This document shows positions 16,898 to 25,951 of a DNA stretch of 64,000 nucleotides, one piece after another. This stretch comes from Pseudomonadota bacterium (GTDB taxonomy: Bacteria > Pseudomonadota > Gammaproteobacteria > Steroidobacterales > Steroidobacteraceae): contig JAKAXA010000007.1 of NCBI GenBank assembly GCA_021816775.1, positions 62,001-126,000 of the forward strand, in the 5' to 3' direction. The notes under the pieces are model-generated. The model was not told where the DNA came from, ran no database searches, and saw nothing but the letters and a program-made list of their open reading frames with translations. Position 1 is the stretch's first letter, and each line of letters starts with the position of its first letter. Made by a program: the position numbers and the translations under genes.

Positions 16898-17398
16898 ATG
16901 CAGCGCTGGCAGCCGGCCTATGTCGGCCTCGGCAGCAATCTGCACGATCCGCGCCGGCAGGTGCTTACCGCCTGGGAGCGCCTCGCCGCTCTGCCCGAGA
17001 CCCGCGCGGTGCTGCGCTCGCCGCTGTACGGCTCGCGCCCCTTCGGGCCGGTGGCCCAGCCGGATTTCGTCAATGCCGTGGCGGGGCTGCTCACCCGCCT
17101 CGGGCCGCTCGAGCTCTTCGGGGAGCTCCGGGCGCTCGAGCGGGCCCTCGGCCGCCAGCGCGATGGGGCGCGCTGGGGGCCCCGGCAGATCGACCTGGAC
17201 CTGCTGGTCTTCGGCCGGGAGCGGCACGGCGGGCCTGATCTGGTGCTGCCGCACGCCGGGATAGTGGAGCGCAACTTCGTTCTGTATCCTCTCTCGGATA
17301 TCGCCCCGGACCTCGATGTGCCCGGGCTCGGCCGGGTGTCCGAGCTCAAGGCCCGGCTCGCGCCCGAGGGCCTGTGGCGAATCGAACCCGAACAATGA
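16898..17398 (+). CDS. folK: Hydroxymethyl-dihydropterin pyrophosphokinase
   Basis: The 166-aa folate enzyme transfers pyrophosphate from ATP to 6-hydroxymethyl-7,8-dihydropterin. AYVGLGSNLHDPRRQV at the start and the signature WGPRQIDLDLLVFG with the metal-binding Asp residues are intact, as is LPHAGIVERNFVLYPL. It follows pcnB by 11 bases, the order usual in gammaproteobacteria. The ATG at 16898 fits the family length. Confidence 0.95.
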   Translation: MQRWQPAYVGLGSNLHDPRRQVLTAWERLAALPETRAVLRSPLYGSRPFGPVAQPDFVNAVAGLLTRLGPLELFGELRALERALGRQRDGARWGPRQIDLDLLVFGRERHGGPDLVLPHAGIVERNFVLYPLSDIAPDLDVPGLGRVSELKARLAPEGLWRIEPEQ

Positions 17399-17404
17399 TG
17401 CCGG

Positions 17405-18079
17405 ATGTCCGCCGCACGTGAACCCATGACAGGCGCAGCGCACCAGTACATCGTGGTCGAGGGGCCCATCGGGGTCGGCAAGAGCAGCCTCGCGCGCATG
17501 CTCGCCAAGAGCCTCGCGGCCGAGCCCGTGCTCGAGGATGCGCTCGCGAACCCCTTCCTCGAGCGCTTCTACAAGAATCCGCGCGCCGGGGCGCTGCCGA
17601 CGCAGCTGCACTTCCTGTTCCAGCGCTGGCAGCAGCTCGCCGCGCTCAACCAGCAGGATCTGTTCGCGGCGGTGCGCGTGTCCGATTACCTGTGGGAGAA
17701 GGATCGGCTCTTCGCCCGCGTGACGCTCGATGATGCGGAATTCGCGCTCTACGAGCAGGTGAGCAGCCGCCTCGGCCTCGTGCCGCGAAAGCCCGATCTG
17801 GTGGTGTATCTGCAGGCCCCGGTGGACGTGCTGCTCGAGCGCATCGGGCGACGCTCGATCGGCTACGAGCAGTACATCGATCGGGAGTATCTGGTCCGCC
17901 TGAACGAGGCCTATGCGCGCTTCTTCCACGAATACGAGGCCGCGCCGCTGCTGATCGTCAACGCCGCGGCCATCGATCCGGTCAACAACCCGGCCGACTA
18001 CGAGGAGCTGTTCGCGGCGATTCGCCGCATGAAGCGCGGCCGGCTCTACTACAACCCGATGGGGGCGCGCTCGATCTGA
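17405..18079 (+). CDS. Deoxynucleoside kinase
   Basis: A 224-aa member of the dCK/dGK family (DNK). P-loop VVEGPIGVGKSSLARML (about 16-32), a KDRLF-type segment (LWEKDRLFARVTL), and the lid arginines in LERIGRRSIGYEQYI. It phosphorylates deoxynucleosides with ATP for salvage. A gene of this kind between folK and panB is common in gammaproteobacteria. The start may be the second Met (MTGAAHQYIVVEG). Confidence 0.88.
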   Translation: MSAAREPMTGAAHQYIVVEGPIGVGKSSLARMLAKSLAAEPVLEDALANPFLERFYKNPRAGALPTQLHFLFQRWQQLAALNQQDLFAAVRVSDYLWEKDRLFARVTLDDAEFALYEQVSSRLGLVPRKPDLVVYLQAPVDVLLERIGRRSIGYEQYIDREYLVRLNEAYARFFHEYEAAPLLIVNAAAIDPVNNPADYEELFAAIRRMKRGRLYYNPMGARSI

Positions 18080-18099
18080 TCGAGTAGACTAGCCCCATC

Positions 18100-18927
18100 A
18101 TGTACACGCAGCTGCAGTTTCGCGATTCGGACCGCCCGCCCGTCACGCTTGGCACGCTCTCGCGCATGAAGGCCCAGGGCGAGAAGATCGCGTGCCTGAC
18201 CTGCTATGACGCCAGCTTCGCGGTCCTCACCGATGCGGCAGACGTCGACGTCGTGTTGGTCGGGGACTCCCTCGGCATGGTGATCCAGGGGCGCGACACC
18301 ACCGTGCCGGTGACCATGGACCACATGGTGTATCACTGCGCCGCGGTGGCCCGCGGAGTGCACCGGCCCCTGCTGATGGCGGATCTGCCCTTTATGAGCT
18401 ATCCGACCCGCGAGCGCGCGCTTGAGAACGCCGTGCGGCTGATGCAGGACGGCGGTGCGCAGATGATCAAGCTGGAAAGCGGCGGCGGTCAGGTCGAGAT
18501 CGTCGAGTTTCTCGCCAATCACGACATCGCCGTGTGCGCCCATCTGGGGCTGAAGCCCCAGTCGGTGCACAAGACCGGCGGCTTTCGCGTGCAGGGGCGC
18601 CAGGAGGAGGCGGCGCAGCGCATGGTCGGGGACGCCAAGCGCCTGGAATCGGCGGGCGCCGACGTGGTGCTGCTCGAGTGCATCCCGGCCGCCCTCGGCA
18701 GGACCATCACCGAGGCGCTTGCGGTGCCGGTGATCGGCATCGGCGCCGGACCCGACACCGACGGGCAGATCCTCGTCCTCTACGACATTCTCGACATCAC
18801 CACCGGGCGCAAGCCGCGCTTCGTGCGCAATTTCATCGCCGGCGCCGGTGACAACCTCGAGGCCATCAAGCGCTACGTCGCGGCCGTGCGCGAGCGCGAC
18901 TATCCGGCCCCCGAACACTGCTTCTGA
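18100..18927 (+). CDS. panB: 3-methyl-2-oxobutanoate hydroxymethyltransferase
   Basis: A 275-aa enzyme making ketopantoate from alpha-ketoisovalerate and methylene-THF, the first pantothenate step. Motifs TCYDASFAVLTDAADVDVVL, VGDSLGMVIQG, ADLPFMSY, CAHLGLKPQSV and VIGIGAGPDTDGQILV are all present. It is followed 4 bases later by panC. Full length for the family. Confidence 0.97.
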   Translation: MYTQLQFRDSDRPPVTLGTLSRMKAQGEKIACLTCYDASFAVLTDAADVDVVLVGDSLGMVIQGRDTTVPVTMDHMVYHCAAVARGVHRPLLMADLPFMSYPTRERALENAVRLMQDGGAQMIKLESGGGQVEIVEFLANHDIAVCAHLGLKPQSVHKTGGFRVQGRQEEAAQRMVGDAKRLESAGADVVLLECIPAALGRTITEALAVPVIGIGAGPDTDGQILVLYDILDITTGRKPRFVRNFIAGAGDNLEAIKRYVAAVRERDYPAPEHCF

Positions 18928-18931
18928 GCCC

Positions 18932-19780
18932 ATGCGCCGCGTCACGAGCATCGCCGAAGTGCGCGCCGCCGTGCGCGCGTGGCGGCGCGCCGGTCAGCGC
19001 ATCGTGTTCGTGCCGACCATGGGCAATCTGCACGAGGGGCACCTCAGTCTGATCGAGGCGGCGCGCGCGCACGGGCAGCGCTTCATCGCCAGTCTGTTCG
19101 TCAACCCCATGCAGTTCGGGCCGAACGAGGACTTCGCGCACTATCCGCGCACGCCCGAGCGCGACGAGCGCATGCTGCGCGATGCCGGCTGCGATCTGAT
19201 GTTCATGCCGGATGTCGCCGAGATGTACCCGCACGGCCACGAGGGGGCCACGCGGGTCGAGGTGCCGGGCCTGTCCGACATCCTGTGCGGGGAGTTCCGC
19301 CCCGGGCATTTCCAGGGCGTGAGCACCGTCGTGTGCAAGCTGCTGCACATCGTCGAGCCAGATGCCGCCGTGTTCGGCGAGAAGGACTTTCAGCAGCTGA
19401 CGGTCATCCGCCGGATGGTGAGCGAGCTGTGCATGCCGGTGAGCATCATGGCTGCCCCGACGGTGCGCGACACCGACGGACTCGCCATGAGCTCGCGCAA
19501 TCAGTACCTGACTCCGGCCGAGCGCCAGCGCGCACCGGCGCTGTACCAGGCGCTCATGGTGGCTGCGCGCCGCCTGGCGGCCGGCGAGCGCGACTATGCC
19601 GACATCGAGCGCGAGGGACTGCGCGCGCTCGAGCGCGAGGGCTTCCGGCCCGATTATTTCGCGGTCAAGCGCGCCGAGGATCTCGGGCCGCCGGCCGCGG
19701 ACAGCGCTCATCTGGTGGTGCTGACGGCGGCGCATCTCGGCAGAGCGCGCCTGATCGACAACGTGCAGGTGAGACTCTAG
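18932..19780 (+). CDS. panC: Pantothenate synthetase
   Basis: A 282-aa enzyme joining pantoate and beta-alanine with ATP. The nucleotidyl-transfer motifs are intact: VPTMGNLHEGHLSLI with the HIGH-like residues, FVNPMQFGPNEDFAHYPR, FGEKDFQQL and the KMSKS-like AMSSRNQYLTP. The ATG at 18932 gives the usual length. The stop overlaps the stop of queG on the other strand, so the two genes converge with no spacer. Confidence 0.97.
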   Translation: MRRVTSIAEVRAAVRAWRRAGQRIVFVPTMGNLHEGHLSLIEAARAHGQRFIASLFVNPMQFGPNEDFAHYPRTPERDERMLRDAGCDLMFMPDVAEMYPHGHEGATRVEVPGLSDILCGEFRPGHFQGVSTVVCKLLHIVEPDAAVFGEKDFQQLTVIRRMVSELCMPVSIMAAPTVRDTDGLAMSSRNQYLTPAERQRAPALYQALMVAARRLAAGERDYADIEREGLRALEREGFRPDYFAVKRAEDLGPPAADSAHLVVLTAAHLGRARLIDNVQVRL

Positions 19781-20844
19781 CTCGAGGCCGCCAGGCGGGC
19801 GAGCGCCCAGTCGATGTGCTCGCGCACGAGCGGCGAGGCATGCGTGCGGCGGCGCATGAGAGCCTCGCTGGCGGCCGGCTCGGGCGGGGCGTTGCCGAGC
19901 GCCACGGCGATGTTGCGCGACCAGCGCTCGTAGCCGATGCGGTAGATCGCAGAGCCGCGCATGCGGGCATCGAACTGCGCCTCGCTCCAGGCCATGAGCG
20001 AGGTGAGACGGGGCGCATCGAGCCCGTGGCGCACCTTGAAGTCCGGGTGCGTCGCGGCACGCGCGAACTTGTTCCAAGGGCACACCAGCTGGCAGTCATC
20101 GCACCCGTAGATGCGGTTGCCGATCGCCGGACGCAGCTCGAGGGGAATCGGGCCGTCGAGCTCGATCGTCAGGTAGGAGATGCAGCGGCGCGCATCCAGC
20201 CGGTAGGGAGCGATGATCGCTGCCGTCGGGCACGCGCTGATGCACGCTGAGCACGAGCCGCAGTGGGCGCTCGCGCGCCGGTCGGGCGGCAGCGGCAGGT
20301 CGGTGAGGATTTCCCCGAGAAAGAACCAGGAACCGGCCTCGCGCGCGATGAGGTTGGTGTGTTTGCCGATCCAGCCGAGGCCGGCATTGCGGGCGAGCGC
20401 CTTCTCCAGGACCGGCGCGCTGTCGACACACACCCGGTAGCCGAGCGCGCCGATGCGCTCGGCGAGCTCGCGGGCGAGGCGCGCGAGCGCCCCGCGCATC
20501 ACCTTGTGGTAGTCACGCCCGAGGGCATAGCGGGAGAGATAGCCGGCGGCCGGATCGGCGAGCACCGCTTCGGCCGAGCGGGCCCCGGGCGGCCAGTAAT
20601 CCATGCGCGCGCTGATGACGCGCACGGCGCCGGGCAGCAGCTCGGCCGGACGGCTGCGCAGCGTGCCGTGCCGCTGCATGTAGTGCATCCGGCCGTGCAG
20701 GCCGGCCTCGAGCCAGCGCAGCAGGCGCTGCTCGTCCTCGGGCAGCTCGACCCCCGTGACCCCGAGCCGCGTGAAGCCCATCCCGCGCGCGCGCTCGGCG
20801 AGCCACGCCTTCAGCGCCTCGAGCTCGAGCGTCGGTTGGTTCAT
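19777..20844 (-). CDS. queG: Epoxyqueuosine reductase
   Basis: A 355-aa cobalamin- and Fe-S-dependent enzyme for the last step of queuosine in tRNA. Two [4Fe-4S] clusters are visible: CGSCSACISACPT (about 193-205) and CDDCQLVCPWN (about 247-257). The B12 region includes MDYWPPG and LGWIGKHTNL, and the tail has HEAT-like helices. It is divergent from nnrD by only 32 bp, the arrangement of yjeS/yjeF in E. coli. Confidence 0.95.
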   Translation of the reverse strand: MNQPTLELEALKAWLAERARGMGFTRLGVTGVELPEDEQRLLRWLEAGLHGRMHYMQRHGTLRSRPAELLPGAVRVISARMDYWPPGARSAEAVLADPAAGYLSRYALGRDYHKVMRGALARLARELAERIGALGYRVCVDSAPVLEKALARNAGLGWIGKHTNLIAREAGSWFFLGEILTDLPLPPDRRASAHCGSCSACISACPTAAIIAPYRLDARRCISYLTIELDGPIPLELRPAIGNRIYGCDDCQLVCPWNKFARAATHPDFKVRHGLDAPRLTSLMAWSEAQFDARMRGSAIYRIGYERWSRNIAVALGNAPPEPAASEALMRRRTHASPLVREHIDWALARLAASS

Positions 20845-20876
20845 GGCCGCCTCATCCGGCCAGTATAATCAACCGT

Positions 20877-22355
20877 ATGTCCTTGCCGGCCTCGCTCCAT
20901 ACCTCGGCCCAGGTGCGCGCCATGGATCGCGCCGCGATCGAGACGCTCGGGCTCGCCGGCTACACGCTGATGCAGCGGGCGGGCGAGGCGGCGCTGCGCT
21001 GCCTGCGCGAGCGCTGGCCGGCGGCGCGACGCATCGCGGTGGTCTGCGGCCCCGGCAACAATGCCGGGGACGGTTACGTGTTGGCGCGCCTGGCGCGCGG
21101 CGCGGGGTGCGAGGTCGCCGTCCTCGCCGCCAGCGCGCCCGAGCGCCTGCGCGGCGATGCGCTGCAGGCGTGCAACGACTGGCGCGCCGCCGGCGGTGCG
21201 ATCGATCCGTTCACGGCCGAGGCGCTCGCAGCGGCCGAGGTGGTGGTCGATGGGCTGCTCGGCACGGGTCTGAGCGGGGCGGTCCGCGAGGATCTGCTGC
21301 GCGTCATCGCTGCCATCAACACCAGCCGCAGACCGGTGCTCGCGCTCGATGTGCCGTCGGGACTCGACGCCGACCGCGGCCTGCCGCTCGGAGAAGCCGT
21401 GCGCGCCGAGTGCACCATCACCTTCGTGGCCCTGAAGACGGGACTGTATCTGGGCGAGGGGCCGGCGTATCGCGGCGCGCTGTGTTTCGATGATCTGGGC
21501 GTCATGGGCCGCCTGAGGGATCCGCCCGCGGCGCGGCTCGAGCGACTGGTGCGGGCTGAGCTCGAGCAGGCGCTGCCGCGGCGCGCGCGCTCGGCCAACA
21601 AGGGCGACTTCGGGCAGGTGCTGATCGTCGGCGGCGGTCCGGGCATGCCGGGCGCGGCGCGGCTGGCGGGCGAGGCGTGCCTGCGCGTCGGCGCCGGGCG
21701 GGTCACTGTCGCGGTCGCGGCGCAGAATGTCGCCGCGGTGATCGGCGCGCGGCCGGAGTTGATGAGTGCGCCGCTCACCGATCCGCAGACGGTGCGCCGG
21801 CTTGGCGCGCGCTGCGACGTGATTGCCATCGGGCCGGGCCTGGGGCAGGACACCTGGGCGCGCGGCGCACTCGATGCCGCGCTCGGATGCGGCAAGCCGC
21901 TGGTCGTGGATGCCGATGCGCTCAACCTCATCGCGGCGGCCGCGCCGGCCACCCGGGGCGAGTGGATCCTGACGCCTCACCCGGGCGAGGCGGCGCGGTT
22001 GCTCGGCGTCTCGAGTGCGCAGGTGCAGGGTGACCGCCTTGCGGCGCTCGATGCGCTCCTCGGGCGCTATGGCGGCACCATCGTCCTGAAGGGCGCCGGC
22101 ACGCTGGTGGGGCGCGCGGGCGCGGTGCCGGCGGTGTGCGAGCACGGCAATCCCGGAATGGCCAGCCCGGGCATGGGCGATGTGCTCACGGGGGTCGTCG
22201 CGGGCTTGCTCGCCCAATGCCGCGATCCGTGGCGCGCGGCGCGCGTCGGTGTGCTCGTGCACGCGCTGGCCGGTGACGCGGCCGCGCGCGGCGGCGAGCG
22301 CGGACTGCTGGCCGGCGATGTCATCGGGGAGCTGCGCCGCTGCGTGAACTTCTGA
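20877..22355 (+). CDS. nnrD: Bifunctional NAD(P)H-hydrate epimerase/dehydratase
   Basis: A 492-aa metabolite-repair enzyme. The N-terminal YjeF_N epimerase domain (about 1-215) has CGPGNNAGDGYVLARL and VVDGLLGTGLSG. The C-terminal ribokinase-like dehydratase (about 230-490) has ANKGDFGQVLIVGGG, LTPHPGEAARLLG and the ADP-binding NPGMASPGMGDVLTGVVAGL. It repairs hydrated NADH and NADPH. The ATG at 20877 fits. The end overlaps the probable tsaE start. Confidence 0.95.
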   Translation: MSLPASLHTSAQVRAMDRAAIETLGLAGYTLMQRAGEAALRCLRERWPAARRIAVVCGPGNNAGDGYVLARLARGAGCEVAVLAASAPERLRGDALQACNDWRAAGGAIDPFTAEALAAAEVVVDGLLGTGLSGAVREDLLRVIAAINTSRRPVLALDVPSGLDADRGLPLGEAVRAECTITFVALKTGLYLGEGPAYRGALCFDDLGVMGRLRDPPAARLERLVRAELEQALPRRARSANKGDFGQVLIVGGGPGMPGAARLAGEACLRVGAGRVTVAVAAQNVAAVIGARPELMSAPLTDPQTVRRLGARCDVIAIGPGLGQDTWARGALDAALGCGKPLVVDADALNLIAAAAPATRGEWILTPHPGEAARLLGVSSAQVQGDRLAALDALLGRYGGTIVLKGAGTLVGRAGAVPAVCEHGNPGMASPGMGDVLTGVVAGLLAQCRDPWRAARVGVLVHALAGDAAARGGERGLLAGDVIGELRRCVNF

Positions 22356-22825
22356 ACAGCCCGCTCGAGACCGAGGCGCTCGGCGCACGGCTCGCGCAGA
22401 CGCGCCCCGAGGGGCCGTCGCACTTCGCGGTGGTGTATCTGCGCGGTGACCTCGGTGCCGGAAAAACCACGCTGGCGCAGGGATTTCTGCGCGCCTGCGG
22501 CGTCGGCGGCCCGGTGCGCAGCCCGACTTACGCGCTCGTGCAGGTCTATGCGCTCGAGCGCCAGACGGTGGTGCATCTGGATCTGTACCGGTTGCGCGCA
22601 CGCGAGGAGCTCGAGCATCTGGGCCTCGCGGAATGGGCGCTGCCGGGATCTTTGTGGCTGATCGAGTGGCCGGAGCGCGGCTTCGGCGGCCTGCCGCCGG
22701 CGGATCTGACGGTGCAGCTGAGCGTCGGTGCGGCCGGGCACGAAGCGCTTGCGACAGCTGGCACGGACGTGGGCGCGGCCTGGCTCACCCGGCTCAAAAG
22801 GCCCTCGCCCGCACGCGGCAGTTGA
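22340..22825 (+). CDS. tsaE: tRNA threonylcarbamoyladenosine ATPase
   Basis: P-loop protein of the TsaBDE complex that makes t6A on tRNA. Motifs: YLRGDLGAGKTTLAQGFLRA, SPTYALVQVY, HLDLYRL, GLAEW and LIEWPERG. The first standard start in frame is a GTG at 22430, only about four codons before the conserved beta strand, and would drop the usual 25-30 N-terminal residues. Those residues (RELLNSPLETEALGARLAQ) are encoded upstream, where the only start-like codons are CTG at 22340 and 22352. GGGGAG lies about 9 bases before CTG 22340, so I take that start. It overlaps nnrD by 16 bases. Confidence 0.85.
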   Translation: MRELLNSPLETEALGARLAQTRPEGPSHFAVVYLRGDLGAGKTTLAQGFLRACGVGGPVRSPTYALVQVYALERQTVVHLDLYRLRAREELEHLGLAEWALPGSLWLIEWPERGFGGLPPADLTVQLSVGAAGHEALATAGTDVGAAWLTRLKRPSPARGS

Positions 22826-22876
22826 AATCGTGGCGCGCGACTCGTAGATTACACATCAACGAGTTTCGCGAACCTG

Positions 22877-24094
22877 ATGATCAAAAAGGTCTTTTACCTC
22901 TGTATCGCCCTGTGGGGCGTGGCCGCGGCGTATCCCGCGTTCGCCGCCGTCGATCATCTCGATCACGTTTGGTTATGGAGTGCGGCCAACGAGGCGACCG
23001 CGCACCTGGAATTATCGGGCTTCACGCAGGCACGCTATTTCCGCCTGCGCCATCCCGATCGCGAGGTGGTGGATCTGCATGGGACCCGCGCCGGGCCGCT
23101 GCTCAGCCTGCCGCGCACGGTCGGCTGGGTGCGCGATGTGCGCATCGGCCTGCAGCCCAACGGCGCGCTGCGCCTCGTGTTCACCACGAACTCGGCGGCC
23201 CACATGCGCCTGGTGTGGCTGCGGCCCGCCACCGGCGGCCGGCAGCTGCTGTTTGAGCTGCGCGGCTTCGGACCCGCGGGCGCGGCCCACGCCGGCGTGC
23301 CGCGCCCGATCGCCACCCGCCTCTCGCCAGCCGATGACGGCCGGGACATCATCGTCACCGTCGACCCCGGTCACGGCGGCATCGATCCCGGCACCATCGG
23401 CCGCTACGGCACCGAGGAAAAGAACATCACGCTCGCCATCGGCCGGCTGCTCGCGCAACGCATCGACGAGCAGCAGGGGATGCGCGCCACCCTGACGCGC
23501 GACAGCGATATCTACCTGACGCTGCGTCAGCGGATGCGCATCGCCCGGGCCGATCATGCCGACCTGTTCGTCTCCATCCACGTCAATGATGTCGGCGACC
23601 CCTACATCAAGGGCGCGCAGGTCTACATCCTCTCGCTGCACGGCGCCTCGAGCGAGGCGGCGCGCATTCTGGCCGCGCGGGAGAACGCCTCCGACCGGCT
23701 CGCCGGGGTGCGGCTTAAGGGCAAATCGCACACCCTGGCGAGGGTGCTGCTCAGCCTCTCGCAGACCACGACCATCGCCCACAGCATGGTCGCCGCGCGC
23801 GACGTGCTGCGCGCGCTCGGCCAGTCGGTGCCGGTGAACCGCACGAGCGTGCAGCAGGCCGCCTTCGTGGTGCTGAAGTCCCCCGCCATCCCCTCGATGC
23901 TGGTCGAAACCGATTACATGTCCGATCCCGCCGAGGAGCTGAAGCTGCGCCAGCCCTGGTACCAGAGGCGCATCGCGGATGCGATCTTCCGCGGCGTTCT
24001 CGCCTACTTCCGCAATCATCCGCCGGCCGGCACGCTGTTCGCCGAGCAGCGCGCCGCACGGCTGCGCACCCTGGTGGCGCGCGACGGCCGTTAG
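22877..24094 (+). CDS. amiC: Secreted N-acetylmuramoyl-L-alanine amidase (AmiC-like)
   Basis: A 405-aa peptidoglycan amidase with a signal peptide (FYLCIALWGVAAAYPAFAA), an N-terminal AMIN domain (about 25-145) that guides it to the division site, and a zinc Amidase_3 domain (about 155-380). Zinc and catalytic motifs: TVDPGHGGIDPGTIG with the first His, TEEKNI with the Glu, SIHVN with the second His, and VETDYMSDPAEE. A regulatory helix insertion precedes the last motif. It lacks a LysM domain, unlike AmiB of E. coli, which occupies this locus there. It would split daughter cells. Confidence 0.93.
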   Translation: MIKKVFYLCIALWGVAAAYPAFAAVDHLDHVWLWSAANEATAHLELSGFTQARYFRLRHPDREVVDLHGTRAGPLLSLPRTVGWVRDVRIGLQPNGALRLVFTTNSAAHMRLVWLRPATGGRQLLFELRGFGPAGAAHAGVPRPIATRLSPADDGRDIIVTVDPGHGGIDPGTIGRYGTEEKNITLAIGRLLAQRIDEQQGMRATLTRDSDIYLTLRQRMRIARADHADLFVSIHVNDVGDPYIKGAQVYILSLHGASSEAARILAARENASDRLAGVRLKGKSHTLARVLLSLSQTTTIAHSMVAARDVLRALGQSVPVNRTSVQQAAFVVLKSPAIPSMLVETDYMSDPAEELKLRQPWYQRRIADAIFRGVLAYFRNHPPAGTLFAEQRAARLRTLVARDGR

Positions 24095-24175
24095 CGGCGA
24101 GCTCGCCTGTCCGGCGCGCCCGGATCCCTGCTAGGCTGTGCCGGCCGTCCGCCGGCCGCAACCCACAGCCTCGCC

Positions 24176-25951
24176 ATGCCGATCCGCATATTGCCCAGCG
24201 AACTCATCGATCAGATCGCCGCCGGCGAGGTCATCGAGCGGCCGGCCTCGGTCGTCAAGGAGCTCATCGAGAACAGCCTCGACGCCGGTGCGCGCCGCAT
24301 CGAGGTGGACGTGGAGCAGGGCGGGGTCGGGCTGGTGCGGGTGCGGGACGACGGCTCGGGCATCGATGCCGAGGCGCTGCCGCTGGCGCTCACGCGGCAC
24401 GCCACGAGCAAGATCGCCACGCTCGCGGACCTCGAGGCGATCGGCACGCTCGGCTTTCGCGGCGAGGCGCTGCCCTCGATCGGCTCGGTGGCGCGGTTGC
24501 GCATCGTCTCGCGCACCGCCGCGGCGCCGCACGGCGCCGAGATCGCGGTCGAGGGCGGCACGGTGGGACCCGTGCGCCCCGCGGCGCACCCGCCGGGCAC
24601 CACGATCGAGATGCGCGAGCTGTTCTTCAACGTGCCGGCGCGGCGCAAATTTCTGCGCACGGCGCCGACCGAGCTCGGCCACATCGCGCGGCTCATCGAG
24701 CGCCTGGCGCTGGCGCGACCCGACGTGACGCTGCGGCTGCGCAGCGGCGAGCGTGTCGCGCTCGATGCGCCGGCCGCCGAGCCGCGGGCGCGCCTCGCGC
24801 AGCTGCTCGGGGAGGACTTCCTCGCGCACACGCTGGAGGTGAGCCACGCCTCGGGCCCGGTGCAGCTCGCCGGCTGGATCGCATTGCCGACGGCCTCGCG
24901 CGCGCAAGCCGACCAGCAGTACTGGTTCGTCAACGGCCGACCCGTGCGCGACAAGCTGTTGATGAGCGCCGCTCGCCTCGGCTACCGCGACGTGTTGTAT
25001 CACGGGCGTCATCCGGCCTACGTGCTGCACCTGACGATCGATCCGCGCCTGGTCGATGTCAACGCGCATCCGGCCAAGCTGGAGGTGCGCTTTCGCGACA
25101 GCCGTCAGATCCACGAATTCGTGCTGCGCACGATCGAGCGCGCGCTCGCGGCCACCCGGCCGCAGCACGCGGCCGCGCCGGCGGCGCGCATCGAGCCATT
25201 GCTCGGGCAGGCCGCAGCGGCTGCGGGCAATGGCCGCTCACCGGTGGCCGGCCGCCTCGAGTTCGGCGCGCCGCGCGCCGCGCGCGACTGGCAGGAGCAG
25301 GGGGACTGGGCGCTCGCCGCGGCCGTGCGCGAGAGCGAGCCGCCGGCCGCGCCGGGGCCGCCCGCCGATCAGCCGCTGGGTGCCGCGCTGGCGCAGCTGC
25401 ACGGCATCTACATCCTTGCGCAGAGCGCCGACGGGCTGATTCTCGTCGACATGCACGCCGCGCACGAGCGAGTCCTCTACGAGCAGCTCAAGAGCGCCCG
25501 CGGCGAGGGTCCGCCGGCCGCTCAGCAGCTGCTCGAGCCGCTGGTGGTGGAACTGAAGCCCTATGATCTGGAGCGCCTGCTCGAGCAGCGCTCGCTCTGG
25601 GAGCGCGCCGGCTTCGAGTTCGATGCGCTGGGTCCGAGGCGGCTCGCGCTGCGGCGGGTGCCGGCGCTGCTCGCCGGCGAGCAGCTGGTGCGCATCGTGC
25701 AGTCCGTGGCCGAGGACCTCGGCCGGGAGGGTCCGGCGCACCACCTCGATGAGGTGGCCGACCGCTTCCTCGGCACACTGGCCTGCCGCACCGCCATTCA
25801 CGCGCGTCGCCGGCTCACGCTGGCCGAGATGGACGCGCTGCTGCGCCAGATGGAGCGTACCGATCGGGCCAATCAGTGCAATCACGGCCGGCCCACGTGG
25901 ACACGGCTGACGCTGCGGGAGCTCGATCAGCTGTTCCTGCGGGGGCGCTGA
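24176..25951 (+). CDS. mutL: DNA mismatch repair protein MutL
   Basis: A 591-aa mismatch-repair ATPase. GHKL motifs: IAAGEVIERPASVVKELIEN, DDGSGI, SKIATLADLEAIGTLGFRGE and the transducer region VDVNAHPAKLEVRF. The C-terminal dimerisation domain (about 400-590) has LVDMHAAHERVLYEQL, close to the metal-binding DQHAX2EX4E pattern, and NQCNHGRPTW, so endonuclease activity is possible. A Pro/Ala linker separates the two. It overlaps miaA by one base, as in the E. coli order. Confidence 0.96.
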   Translation: MPIRILPSELIDQIAAGEVIERPASVVKELIENSLDAGARRIEVDVEQGGVGLVRVRDDGSGIDAEALPLALTRHATSKIATLADLEAIGTLGFRGEALPSIGSVARLRIVSRTAAAPHGAEIAVEGGTVGPVRPAAHPPGTTIEMRELFFNVPARRKFLRTAPTELGHIARLIERLALARPDVTLRLRSGERVALDAPAAEPRARLAQLLGEDFLAHTLEVSHASGPVQLAGWIALPTASRAQADQQYWFVNGRPVRDKLLMSAARLGYRDVLYHGRHPAYVLHLTIDPRLVDVNAHPAKLEVRFRDSRQIHEFVLRTIERALAATRPQHAAAPAARIEPLLGQAAAAAGNGRSPVAGRLEFGAPRAARDWQEQGDWALAAAVRESEPPAAPGPPADQPLGAALAQLHGIYILAQSADGLILVDMHAAHERVLYEQLKSARGEGPPAAQQLLEPLVVELKPYDLERLLEQRSLWERAGFEFDALGPRRLALRRVPALLAGEQLVRIVQSVAEDLGREGPAHHLDEVADRFLGTLACRTAIHARRRLTLAEMDALLRQMERTDRANQCNHGRPTWTRLTLRELDQLFLRGR

